From Ovis canadensis (lineage: Eukaryota; Chordata; Mammalia; Artiodactyla; Bovidae), in contig NC_091255.1 of the NCBI RefSeq assembly GCF_042477335.2, positions 26,514,501 to 26,578,500 on the forward strand: a stretch of 64,000 nt of DNA, read 5' to 3'. The notes beneath the pieces are model-generated. The model saw nothing but the letters and a program-made list of their open reading frames with translations, was not told the DNA's origin and searched no databases. The position numbers and the translations under genes are program-made. Positions 1 through 9,110 of this stretch are shown piece by piece. Each line of letters begins with the position of its first letter. Within the stretch, counting starts at the first letter, position 1.

Positions 1-580
1 CATGCAGTGCTTTTTAGTCTTCCAAAAATCTACACATTTAAAATGTGCTGTGTTGTTAAGCATTTGCACTGAGTTTATTTTTAGATATTGAGTTACTATT
101 TTACACAAATTTATTTAGGAGCTTATGGCATTTATTAATTTTCAATTAAATGAGCTGTCATATTTGTATGACAATTTAGCATTTACAATGTGCCTGTGTT
201 GTTTTCTATTATCTCCCTCATCTGGCTAATCCTTACTTTTAAAAATTATTATTACCTTTTATATTCATCCAAATAATGCCTGTGTTTGGTTAAAAATGTC
301 AAAGAGCTTCACAAAGCTTTTAGTCAAAAAACACCTAATTTATATTTCAACCTCCAGTTCTATTTCCCAGAGGCAACCACTTTCAAAACTCTTCTAGCAC
401 TAAGTATCTGCTTATCTTTAAATAATCTAATATCTTTATACAGCTATTTCTTGATCTAACAATTTTAAACAGTATTCACTAATGTTCTGTTATGGTGGTG
501 AAGGATTTACTTCTCTTGTAACACCACCCTCCACTCTTCCTCTCCTCCCACATTCCCAATATACCTAAATTATGAAGACT
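1..580. other. Intergenic AT-rich sequence, no gene seen
   Basis: AT-rich non-coding sequence without an open frame of note. The part around 340-530 resembles text of very old mammalian LINE 3' regions but is too decayed for me to assign. Confidence 0.5.
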
Positions 581-1345
581 TGTACACAAATGTTCATAGA
601 CGCTTTATTTGTAATAGTGAAAATCTGGGAACAACCTATCAACAGGTAAATTAATAAACATAACCATTCCATGGAATACTGCTGCTGCTGCTGCTAAGTC
701 GCTCCAGTCGTGTCCGACTCCGTGCGACCCCATAGATGGCAGCCCACCAGGCTCCCCCGTCCCTGGGATTCTCCAGGCAAGAACACTGGAGTGGGTTCTC
801 ATTTCCTTCTCCAGTGCATGAAAGTGAAAAGTGAAAGTGAAGTCACTCAGTCCTGTTTGACTCTTAGTGACCCCATGGACTACAGCCCACCAGGCTCCTC
901 TGTCCATGGGATTTTCCAGGCAAGAGCACTGAAGTGGGGTGCCATTGTCTTCTCCATCCATGGAATACTACTCAGCAGTAAAAAGAAATGAACTATCAGT
1001 ACATGAAATAACATGGATGAATCTCAAAATCCTTCTGGTGAATAAAAGAAGCCAGATGAAAAAAGAGAATATACTGCATGATTCTATTTTTCTAAAATTT
1101 AAGAAGCTGCAAATTAATTTCTACTGACAGGAAGCAGATCATCATTGCCTGTGTTCAGGAGTTGAAGAAGGCATGGATTACAAAAGGATGTGTTACATGG
1201 AAAGTTTGGGAAGTGATAGAAATGTTTGTTATTTTATTATGGTCATGGTTCCCCATGAAAAAGTTAATCACATTACATGTTTTAAATACATGCAGTTTAG
1301 TGCAAATCAGTTATACTCAATAAAGCTGTTTTAAAAGATTGTTAA
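580..1345 (+). mobile_element. L1 LINE 3' end, split by a Bov-A2 SINE
   Basis: The flanks read as the end of an L1: a stretch around 600-660 (tatcaacaggtaaatt), then the tract with tactcagcagtaaaaag after the SINE, and an AATAAA near 1318. The L1 is interrupted at 681-957 by a younger SINE, so the L1 is the older insertion. Confidence 0.75.
681..957 (-). mobile_element. Bov-A2 dimeric SINE with 13-bp target-site duplication
   Basis: Two Bov-A units are joined by the linker aagtgaaaagtgaaagtgaa, with the (GCT)n end at left (the tail of a reversed copy). It is flanked by the perfect direct repeat tccatggaatact at 668-680 and 957-969, generated on insertion into the L1. Confidence 0.93.
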
Positions 1346-1488
1346 CGCTGATTGAAGTTTTTCAGCATGGGCAGGACTCATTCGTGGATGACTGAGAAGA
1401 TGAACTGGCATTTTCACTGAGGGATTTCCTAGTATTAAGAGGTGGAGATCTTTTCTCTGGAGCACTTGGTTTCTCCAGTCTATTGAGG

Positions 1489-1696
1489 GGCATGTGTAGG
1501 TGCTCAGTCACTCAGTCTTCTCCATATGGACTGTAGCCCACCAACCTCATCTGTCCACGGGATTCTCCAGGCAAGAATACTAGAGTGGGTTGCCATGCCC
1601 TCCTCTAGGGGATCTTCCCGACCCAGGGATCAATCTTATGTCTCCTGCATTGGCAGGTGGATTCTTTACCGCTAGTGCCACCTGGGAAACCCCTAT
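1489..1696 (-). mobile_element. Bov-tA SINE, reversed
   Basis: Reads as the reverse of the Bov-tA consensus. The Bov-A part comes first, then the tRNA-derived head with its B-box-like sequence (gggatcaatcttatgtctcc), ending ccacctgggaaacccc. The tRNA-like head is a SINE part, not a tRNA gene. Confidence 0.85.
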
Positions 1697-1699
1697 TTA

Positions 1700-2340
1700 G
1701 GGGGAGAGGTATCTATATCTCATGTAGTTTCATGGAAGCAGTAGGGAGGAATCACCTAAATGCATGGACTAGGGCAATGGACCTAAAATATCTAACTCTA
1801 GTATTAACAGATATCCCCCAAGTTAGTCCCATAACTCATGATAATGTGCTGTGCTATTCATCCTTCCATCCATTCTATAAATATTGAGTGTCTGATACAT
1901 GCCAGCTGTGAACAAAGCAGCTATAACAAAACAGACAAAAATTCCTCTCCTTTTAGGATTTATATTCTAGTTGGTAGACATATATAATACAAATGATAGA
2001 TAAGTAAAATATATGGCAATGAGTGAGTGAAAGTTACTCAGTTGTGTCCGACTCTTTGCGACCCATGGTCTATACAGGTAAGATAGAGCTAAATGCTAGG
2101 GAGAAAATAATGTAGGAAATAGGATTCTTAAGGAGTGTCAGAATATAGGTTGTGGGTTTTTTTAAGTGACTAAGTATTTTTAAAGGATATATAGCCTGAA
2201 TTTCCTTGGAGTCTTCAGGGGGAGTAAGCCCATTTCTCAATGGTTCCTCTTCTGCAGTTTCAGATATAAATTCCTGCAGTAGTCTTGGGCAATCACTACT
2301 TCTTCACTTCCTATCTTCCAAAATTTGTGGAACTTGCTAG
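1700..2340. other. Intergenic sequence with a short Bov-A scrap
   Basis: No gene is seen. A fragment at about 2020-2072 (cagttgtgtccgactctttg) is the end of a reversed Bov-A unit. The part around 1860-1990 looks like an old mammalian interspersed repeat that I cannot name with confidence. Confidence 0.5.
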
Positions 2341-3100
2341 TGCTTTTTGTGTTCTCTACTGTTCCACTCTCCTTCATGGATCACTGCCTTGTCGTGGCGA
2401 AGGGGCTTGTGTAACTCAATGAAGCTATGAGGCATGCTGTGCAGGACCACCCAAGTTGGATGGGTCATAGTGAAGAGTTCTGACAAAAAGTGGTCCATTG
2501 AAGGAGGAAATGGCAAACTAGTCCAATATTCTTGCTGCGAGAACCCCATCAACATATGAAAAGTCAAAAGGATGTGACATCAGAAGGTAAGACCCCCAGG
2601 TTAGAAGGTGTCTAATATGCTACTGAGGAAGAGCAGAGGGCAATTATGAATAGCTCCAGAAAGAATGGAGCAGCAGGGCCAAAGCAGAAATGACTCTCAG
2701 CCGTGGATGTGTCTGGTGGTGAAAGTAAAGTCCTGTGCTATAAAGAACAATATGGCATAGGAACCTGGAATGTTAGGTTCACGAATCAAGGTAAGTTGGA
2801 CGTGATCAAGCAGGGGATGGCAAGAATGAACATCGACATCTTAAAAATCAGTGAACTAAAATGGACAAGAATGGGAGAATTTAATACTGATGACCATTAC
2901 ATCTACTATTGTGGGCAAGAATCCCATAGTAGAAATGGAATAGCTCTCATAGTCAAACAAAATGCAGAACCTGCAGGCAATCTCAAAAATGACAAAATGA
3001 TTTCAGTTTGTTTCTAGGGCAAACCATTCAACATCGCAGTAATGCAAGTCTATGTATGCCCTAACCACTGATACTGAAGAAGCTGAAGTTGACCAGTTCT

Positions 3101-3374
3101 GCTGCTGCTGCTGCTAAGTTGCTTCAGTCGTGTCCAACTCAGTGCAACCCCTTAGACGGCAGCCCACCAAGCTCCACATCCCTGGGATTCTCCAGGCAAG
3201 AACCCTGGAGTGGGTTGCCATTTCCTTCTCCAATGTGTGAAAGTGAAAAGTGAAAGTGAAGTCGCTCAGTCATGTCCAACCCTTAGTGACCCCATGGACA
3301 GTAGCCTACCAGGCTCCTCTACCCACGGGATTTTCCATGCAAGAGTACTGGAGTGGGGTGCCATTGCCTTCTCC
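3101..3374 (-). mobile_element. Bov-A2 SINE inserted in the BovB, 10-bp duplication
   Basis: A dimeric Bov-A2 with (GCT)n at left. The direct repeat gaccagttct at 3091-3100 and 3375-3384 flanks it, and the BovB reads on across the gap when the SINE is removed. Confidence 0.93.
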
Positions 3375-3994
3375 GACCAGTTCTATGATGACCTATAAGA
3401 CCTTATAGAACTAACACCAAAGAAAGACATCCTTTTCCTCATATGGGATTGGAATGGAAAAGTAGGAAGTCAAGAGATAACCTGGAGTAACAGGCAAATT
3501 TGGCCTTGGAGTACAAAAATGAAGCAAGGCAAAGCTAACAGAGTTTTGTCAAGAGAACTCACTAGTCATAGCAAACACTCTCTTCCATCAACGCAAGAGA
3601 CGACTCTACACGTGGAGATCATCAGTCAATACCAAAATCAGATTGATTATATTCTTTGCAGCCAAAGATGGAGAAGCTCTGTAGAGGTCAGCGAAAACAA
3701 GACCTGGAGGTGACTATGGCTCAGATCAGGAACTCCTTATTGCCAAATTCAGGCTTCAGCTGAAGAAAGTAGGGAAAACCACCAGGCCATTCAGGTATGA
3801 CCTGAATTAAATTCCTTATGATTATACAATGGAGGTGACAAATAGATTCAAGGGATTAGATCTGATAGAGGGCCTGAAGAATTATGGACAGAGGTTGGTA
3901 ACACTGTACAGAAGACAGTGATCAAAACCATCCCAAAGAAAAACAAATGCAAGAAGGTAAAGCAGTTGTCTGAGGAAGTTTTACAAATAGCTGA

Positions 3995-4575
3995 ATCACT
4001 GCAGATGGTGATTGCAGCCATGAAATTAAAAGAAGCTTACTCCTTGGAAGAAAAGTTATGACCCACCTAGATAGCATATTCAAAAGTAGAGACATTACTT
4101 TGCCGACTAAGGTCTGTCTAGTCAAGGCTATGGTTTTTCCTGTGGTCCTGTATGGATGTGAGAGTTGGACTGTGAAGAAGGCTGAGTGCCGAAGAATTGA
4201 TGCTTTTGAACTGTGATGTTGGAGAAGACTCTTGAGAGTCCCTTGGACTGCAAGGAGATCCAACCAGTCCATTCTGAAGGAGATCAGCCCTGGGATTTCT
4301 TTAGAAGGAATGATGCTAAAGCTGAAACTCCAGTACTTTGGCCACCTCATGCGAGGAATTGACTCATTGGAAAAGACTCTGATGCTGGGAGGGATTGGGG
4401 GCAGGAGGAGAAGGGGACGACCGAGGATGAGATGGCTGGATGGCATCACTGACTTGATGGACGTAAGTCTGAGTGAACTCCGGGAGTTGGTGATGGACAG
4501 GGAGGCCTGGCGTGCTGTGATTCATGGGGTCGCAAGGAGTCGGACACGACTGAGTGACTGAACTGAACTGAACTG
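3995..4575 (+). mobile_element. Younger 5'-truncated BovB inside the older BovB
   Basis: At about 3995 the host BovB jumps to C-terminal BovB sequence ([25 protein letters not shown]), which runs to the 3' end with its (ACTGA)n tail at 4555-4575. The host then resumes at gaggaaagaagagaaatg. The inserted copy keeps a longer open frame (4232-4561) than the host, so it is younger. The left edge is uncertain by several bases. Confidence 0.85.
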
Positions 4576-6428
4576 AGGAAAGAAGAGAAATGAAAGGGAG
4601 AGGAGAAAGGGAAAGATACACCCAACTGAATGCAGAGTTCCAGAGAATAGCAAAGAGAGATAAGAAGGTCTTCTTCAATGAACAATGCAAAGAAACAGAG
4701 TAAAACAATGGAATAGGAAAGACTAGAGATCTCTTCAAGAAAATTGGAGATATCAAGGGAATATTTCATGCAAGGATAGGCACGATAAAGGACAGAGACA
4801 GTAAAGACCTAACAGAAGCAGCAGAGACTAATAGGTAGCAAGAATACACAGAAGAACTATACAAAAAAGATCTCAATGATCCAAATAATCATGATGGTAT
4901 GGTCATTCACCTAGAGCTAGACATCCTGGAGAGTGACGTCAACTGGGCCTTAGGAAGCATTTCTAAGAACAAAGCTAGTGGAGGTACTGAAATTCCAGCT
5001 GGGCTATTTAAAATCCTAAAAAATGATGCTATTAAAGGACTGCACTCAATATGCCAGCAAATTTGGAAAACTCAGCAGTGGCCATAGGACCGGAAAAGGT
5101 CAGTTTTCATTCCAATCCCAAAGAAAGGCAATGCCAAAGAATGTTTAAACTACCATACAGTTGCACTCATTTCACATGCTAGCAAGATTATACTCAAAAT
5201 CTTTCAAGCTAGGCTTCAGTAATACATGAACTGAGAACTTCGAGATGTACAAGCTGGGTTTAGAAAAGGCAGAGGAACCAGAGGTCAATTGCCAACATTC
5301 ATTGGATCATAGAGAAAGCAAAGGAATTCCAGAAAAACATCTACTTCTGCTTCATTGACTATGGTAAACCTTGACTATGTGGCTCACAACAAACTGTGGA
5401 AAATTCTTACTGAGATAGGAATACCAGACCACCTTACCTGTCTCCAGAGAAACCTGTATGCAGGTCAGGAAGTAACAGTTAGAGTCAAACATGGAACAAC
5501 TGACTGGTTCAAAATTAGGAAAGGAGTACAACAAGGCTGTATATCATCACTCTTTTTATTTAACTTCTATGCAGAGTACATCATGTGAAATGCCAGACTG
5601 GATGGCTCACAAGCTGGAACCAAGACTGCTGGGAGAAATATAAACAACCTCAGATAATGCAGATGATACCACTCTAATAGCAGAAAGTAAAGAGGAACTG
5701 AAGAGCCTCTTGATGAGGGTGAAAGAGGAGAGTGAAAAAACGGCTTGATCATGGCAACCAGTCCCTTTGTTTCATTGCAAATTGAAGGGGGAAAAGTGGA
5801 AGCAGTGACAAATTTTATTTTCTTGGGCTCCAAAATCACTGCAGACAGTGACTGCCACCATGAAATTAAAAGACACTTGCTCCTTGGAAGAAAATCTATG
5901 ACAAACCTAGACAGCCTATTAAAAAGCAGAGACACCACTTTGCCAACAAAGGTCCATATAGTCAAAGGTATAGTTTTTTCAGTAGTCATGTATGGATGTG
6001 AGAGTTGGACCATAATGAAGCCTGAGTGCTGTAGAACTGATGCTTTCGAACTGTGGTGCTGGAGAAGACTCTTGAGAGTTCCTTGGACTGCAAGGAGATC
6101 AAACCAGTCAATCCTTAAAGAAATCAACCTTGAACATTCACTGGAAGGACTGATGCTGAAGCTGAACCTCCAATACTTTGGCCATCTGGTGTGAAGATCT
6201 GACTCATTGGAAAATTCTCTAATGTTGGGAAAGATTAAAGGAAAAAAGGAGAGCAGGGTGACAAAGGATGAGATGGTTAGATAGCACCACTGACTCAATG
6301 GACAAGAATTTGAACAAACTCTGGGAGATGGTGAAGGACAGAGGAGCCTGGCATGCTACAATCTATGGGGTTGCAAAACGTTGGTCACAACTTAGTGACT
6401 GAACAACAACAAAAACGTGTGAAATCTT

Positions 6429-6505
6429 CTCAGACCAGGGGTTGAACCCGTGTCCCCTGCATTGGCAGGTGGATTCTTAACCATTGGACCTCCAAGGAAG
6501 TCCCC
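6429..6505 (-). mobile_element. CHR-type SINE fragment, reversed
   Basis: Contains gttgaacccgtgtcccctgc, then aaccattggacctccaagga, the reversed tRNA-like head of a CHR-family SINE (cetartiodactyl). Only the head is left. Confidence 0.75.
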
Positions 6506-6589
6506 TAATCCAGTTCTAAACTCGTTAAGTTGTTATTTTGATAGCTTTTTGGAAGGGAAAAGAGAGACTCACTTGGGGCCATGCCAAGA

Positions 6590-6845
6590 AAAACCTTAAG
6601 ACTCACCTCAGAAGCTACTTTTTCCAAGAAACTTTCCCTGATAGCTTCTTCCTTCCACTTTACCTTTGGCTGGATTAGGCAGCAGGTTTCTGTGCTTCTA
6701 CTTATTGCATTCAATGTATTAGAATACAAATTCCTGTATTTATCTTTGTACGATTCCCCCCAGTGGACTATGAAGACAAATCCTAGGTCTCATTCCTGTT
6801 TTGATTCCCAACACTTGGCACAGAGCCAGACACATACCTTACACT
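6590..6845 (-). mobile_element. L2 LINE 3' fragment
   Basis: The order of phrases is that of the mammalian L2 3' end on the reverse: ccaagaaactttccctgata, later gtggactatgaagac, then caacacttggcacagagcc. It is old and diverged. Confidence 0.6.
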
Positions 6846-7144
6846 CTTTAAACATTTTGTACATAGATATGTGCTTTTACTTGGCCATATTAACCAGAAT
6901 TTGCACACTCCCTGTAAGGAAGACATTTCCATTATTGTCAATTTTTTAAAATGTAGCTCAGACGTTTCCAAAATTGCTAGTCTCCTAAATCAAATTTTAG
7001 TGGTTTTTGGCAATGACATGTACTTGGTGCATGGAGAAATATGGAAGATGTCATTTTCTCCCCAATATTATACCATTTTCTCTTGATAACCATCACTGTA
7101 GTTATTCTGGAATACACACTTCTCCCACTTGACTGATGTACTTG
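6846..7144. other. Intergenic sequence, nothing recognised
   Basis: AT-rich, non-coding, no repeat I can name. Confidence 0.5.
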
Positions 7145-7309
7145 GCGGTGGTGGTTTAGTCACTAAGTCATGTCTGACTCTCGTGACCCCGTGGACTGTA
7201 GCCCGCCGGGCTCCTCTGTCCATGGTATTACCCAGGCAAGAATACTGGAGTGGGTTGCCATTTCCTCCTCCAGGGGATCTTCCTGACCCAGGGATCGAAC
7301 CCAGTTGAG
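7145..7309 (-). mobile_element. Bov-tA SINE, reversed, head truncated
   Basis: Typical reversed Bov-A text (gactgtagcccgccgggctc; aatactggagtgggttgcca) ending in the B-box-like gggatcgaacccag. The last part of the tRNA-derived head is missing. Confidence 0.85.
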
Positions 7310-8327
7310 ATCTTCTGGAGGTTTTCTGAGTACCTGTTAACTTTCTTAACCTGAGCTCCATGGCCCTTACTTTGCTCAACTTCATCTCCCAATATATTTC
7401 AGTCCTTCCTCTCCAGTCACAGTGGTCTCCTCCTTCCTTACAGAATCCACTTGGATTCCTGCCAGCCTTATATATCCTTCCCCACTTAGTTTCGTCCTGC
7501 ATGGGGTGCCTCTCCTTACTCCTTTTTGTTTAGTTAATGCCTTGATTCATTCCACAGATACTTGTTGAGCATCTGTGGAGTGCCTGGCTAGTTTAGGATA
7601 ATTTCCCACTTTCTCCAGAAGGGCTTTCCTTTTCTAAACTTCTCTAATCTCAAGTGTCATTTTACTTAGCACAAAACAGTATGGTAGCAAGAACATGCGA
7701 GTCTGGCCCAGGAAAATTGAAATCTAGCCTCTAGTACAGATTCATTGTTTAACCTTGAGGCAGTCTGTATCTGAGGGAAAGCAAGTCTACCACACTCGGC
7801 CAGGGGTCAGGAAACTACTGGCGGTGTGTGCTAAGTCACTTTAGTGGTGTCTGATTCTGCGACCCTATGGCCTGTAGCCCTCCAGTTTCCTCTGTCCATG
7901 GTCTAAATCTGATCTACCATCTGTTTTTATTGGGCTCCTGAATGAAGAATGTTTTTTACCTTTTAAAGTAGTTGAAAAAAGATGCAAAGTATATTTTGTG
8001 ACACATGACAATTAGGTGAAATTCAAATTTGTGTCCCTAAGTATTATTTGCACATGGTCACGCCCACTTACTTACTACATTGCAACAGAGGCCTTATGGC
8101 CAGCCAAGCTCCACATTTTCACTACCTGGCTGGTACAGAAAAAGCTTGTCTTGGAATTCTGGCAGGATTTAGGTACCTACCCGGGGTGGGGCGGGGGGGC
8201 CCACGCTTAGGCCTCTGTCTTGGCTCCTTTATTAGACTACGAGCTTCTGGGTGGCGGGTGATCCCTCTGAGCCTGGTGACTGGCTTATGGCAACCTCCTA
8301 AACCACTGGCCGCTGCAGGAATGCTCG
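7310..8327. other. Intergenic sequence with a Bov-A scrap and a possible MIR
   Basis: No gene is seen. 7820-7906 is a short reversed Bov-A fragment (ctgattctgcgaccctatgg). 7685-7770 resembles a MIR SINE core (ttaaccttgaggcagtctg). The rest is unassigned. Confidence 0.5.
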
Positions 8328-8450
8328 TTCACTGACTCAATGGACATGAGTTTGAGTAAACTCTGGGAGTTGGTGATGGACAGGGAGGCCTGGCATGCTG
8401 CAATCCATGGGGTCACAAAGAGTCTGACTGAGCGACTGAACTGAATTGAA
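8328..8450 (+). mobile_element. BovB 3' end just upstream of the CRLF3 CpG island
   Basis: Reads actcaatggacatgagtttg through the end actgaactgaattgaa, the 3' terminus of BovB. It is strongly 5'-truncated. It stops about 140 bp before the CpG-rich promoter and about 440 bp before the CRLF3 ATG. Confidence 0.88.
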
Positions 8451-8589
8451 GACAATGATTTAAGAGCCATTGGGGTTGAAATCCCGACGGCTTGAGAAAG
8501 TTGATTTCTCTCTCCGTCCCTCTCTTTCCTCCGCTGTGCAATAGAGGTGCAAGGAGGCCTGGTAGTGAAAAGCCAGAAGGCTATAAGTT

Positions 8590-9110
8590 GTGCGAAGCAC
8601 TTCGCTAGGTGCGGTCGTTAATCTTTCGTTGGCTCCACCCGGGCTGGGAGGAACCACCTCGGGCCAGGTGCGGCGCCGGAGCACCGCCGGGCAGGAGGCG
8701 CAGGCGGCCCGCAGACGGCGCTGGGACCCGGACGCGGGTCTCGCGCCGCCGTCAATCAAGGCCTCCGCGGGGCGGGGCGGGGCGGGGCTTCCGCCTGCCC
8801 TCCGCAGTACAGTGCCGCTCGGCGGCGCCTGGGACATTCGGGAACCGCGCCCGCCGCCGCCGGCCGCGCGGCCGGACGAGGGGACGATGGAGCTGGAGCC
8901 CGAGCTGCTGCTGCAGGAGGCCCGCGAGAGCGTGGAGGCGGCGCAGAGCTACCGCCGGGAGCTGAGCCAGAGGCTGCAGGGTCTGCGGGAGGCGCGGAGG
9001 CAGGTCGGAGGGCCGCGCCCGCCGGGGCGCTGTGGGCCCCGAGGAGGGCGCGGGGTGCCCCGCCGTGGGCGAGCGTAGGGAAGGCTGCGAGGGGCGGGAG
9101 TGTCCGGACA
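8590..9110 (+). promoter_or_regulatory. CRLF3: CpG-rich promoter and 5' UTR of CRLF3
   Basis: This stretch is strongly GC- and CpG-rich, unlike the AT-rich sequence on both sides, and it spans the CRLF3 start codon. A run of overlapping GC boxes (GGGGCGGGGC type, Sp1/KLF class) lies at 8767-8788, about 100 bp before the ATG. No TATA box is evident, which fits a housekeeping CpG-island promoter with spread start sites. The exact start of transcription cannot be read from sequence. In mammals ATAD5 is the divergent neighbour upstream (general knowledge), but none of its exons is recognisable here. Confidence 0.8.
8887..9003 (+). CDS. CRLF3: CRLF3 coding exon 1 (residues 1-39)
   Basis: Starts [10 protein letters not shown] and ends at the codon for Q39. 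The ATG has A at -3 and G at +4, a strong Kozak context, and is chosen because the protein match begins here. The frame stays open upstream to 8590 with no stop, but that part is GC-rich 5' UTR with no resemblance to CRLF3. The donor reads CAG|gtcgga, a weak site with C at +3. The exon ends in phase 0 and encodes the start of the helical N-terminal part. Confidence 0.94.

Larger units (their letters stand above)
2350..6416 (+). mobile_element. BovB (RTE-type) LINE, nearly full length, degenerate, with two nested insertions
   Basis: Starts near tggatcactgccttgtcgtg and ends near 6416 with the tail gaacaacaacaaaaa. An AP-endonuclease-like segment is visible at 2760-3017 (GTWNVR, ISELKW). Reverse-transcriptase segments are visible at 4900-5590 (GVQQGCISSLFLFNFYAEYI, with the usual YADD region decayed after it) and the C-terminal part at 5745-6194. 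Removing the Bov-A2 at 3101-3374 and the younger BovB at about 3995-4575 leaves about 3.2 kb, the length I know for BovB. Stops and frameshifts throughout show it is dead. Confidence 0.93.

Noticed and set aside
3922-4449. 175-codon open frame on the - strand
   Set aside because: It is the antisense of the nested BovB copy and changes direction across the insertion edge.
5567-6298. 243-codon open frame on the - strand, the longest of the window
   Set aside because: It is the antisense of the BovB C-terminal region, with no protein family resemblance. BovB antisense frames are often open.
1-8500. Search for 5' exons of ATAD5 on the - strand as expected upstream of CRLF3
   Set aside because: No open frame with splice sites resembling ATAD5 was seen. 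It probably lies to the left of the window.
8609-8965. Other long frames over the CRLF3 CpG island
   Set aside because: High GC lowers stop frequency, so all frames are open. Only the frame of [10 protein letters not shown] matches a protein.
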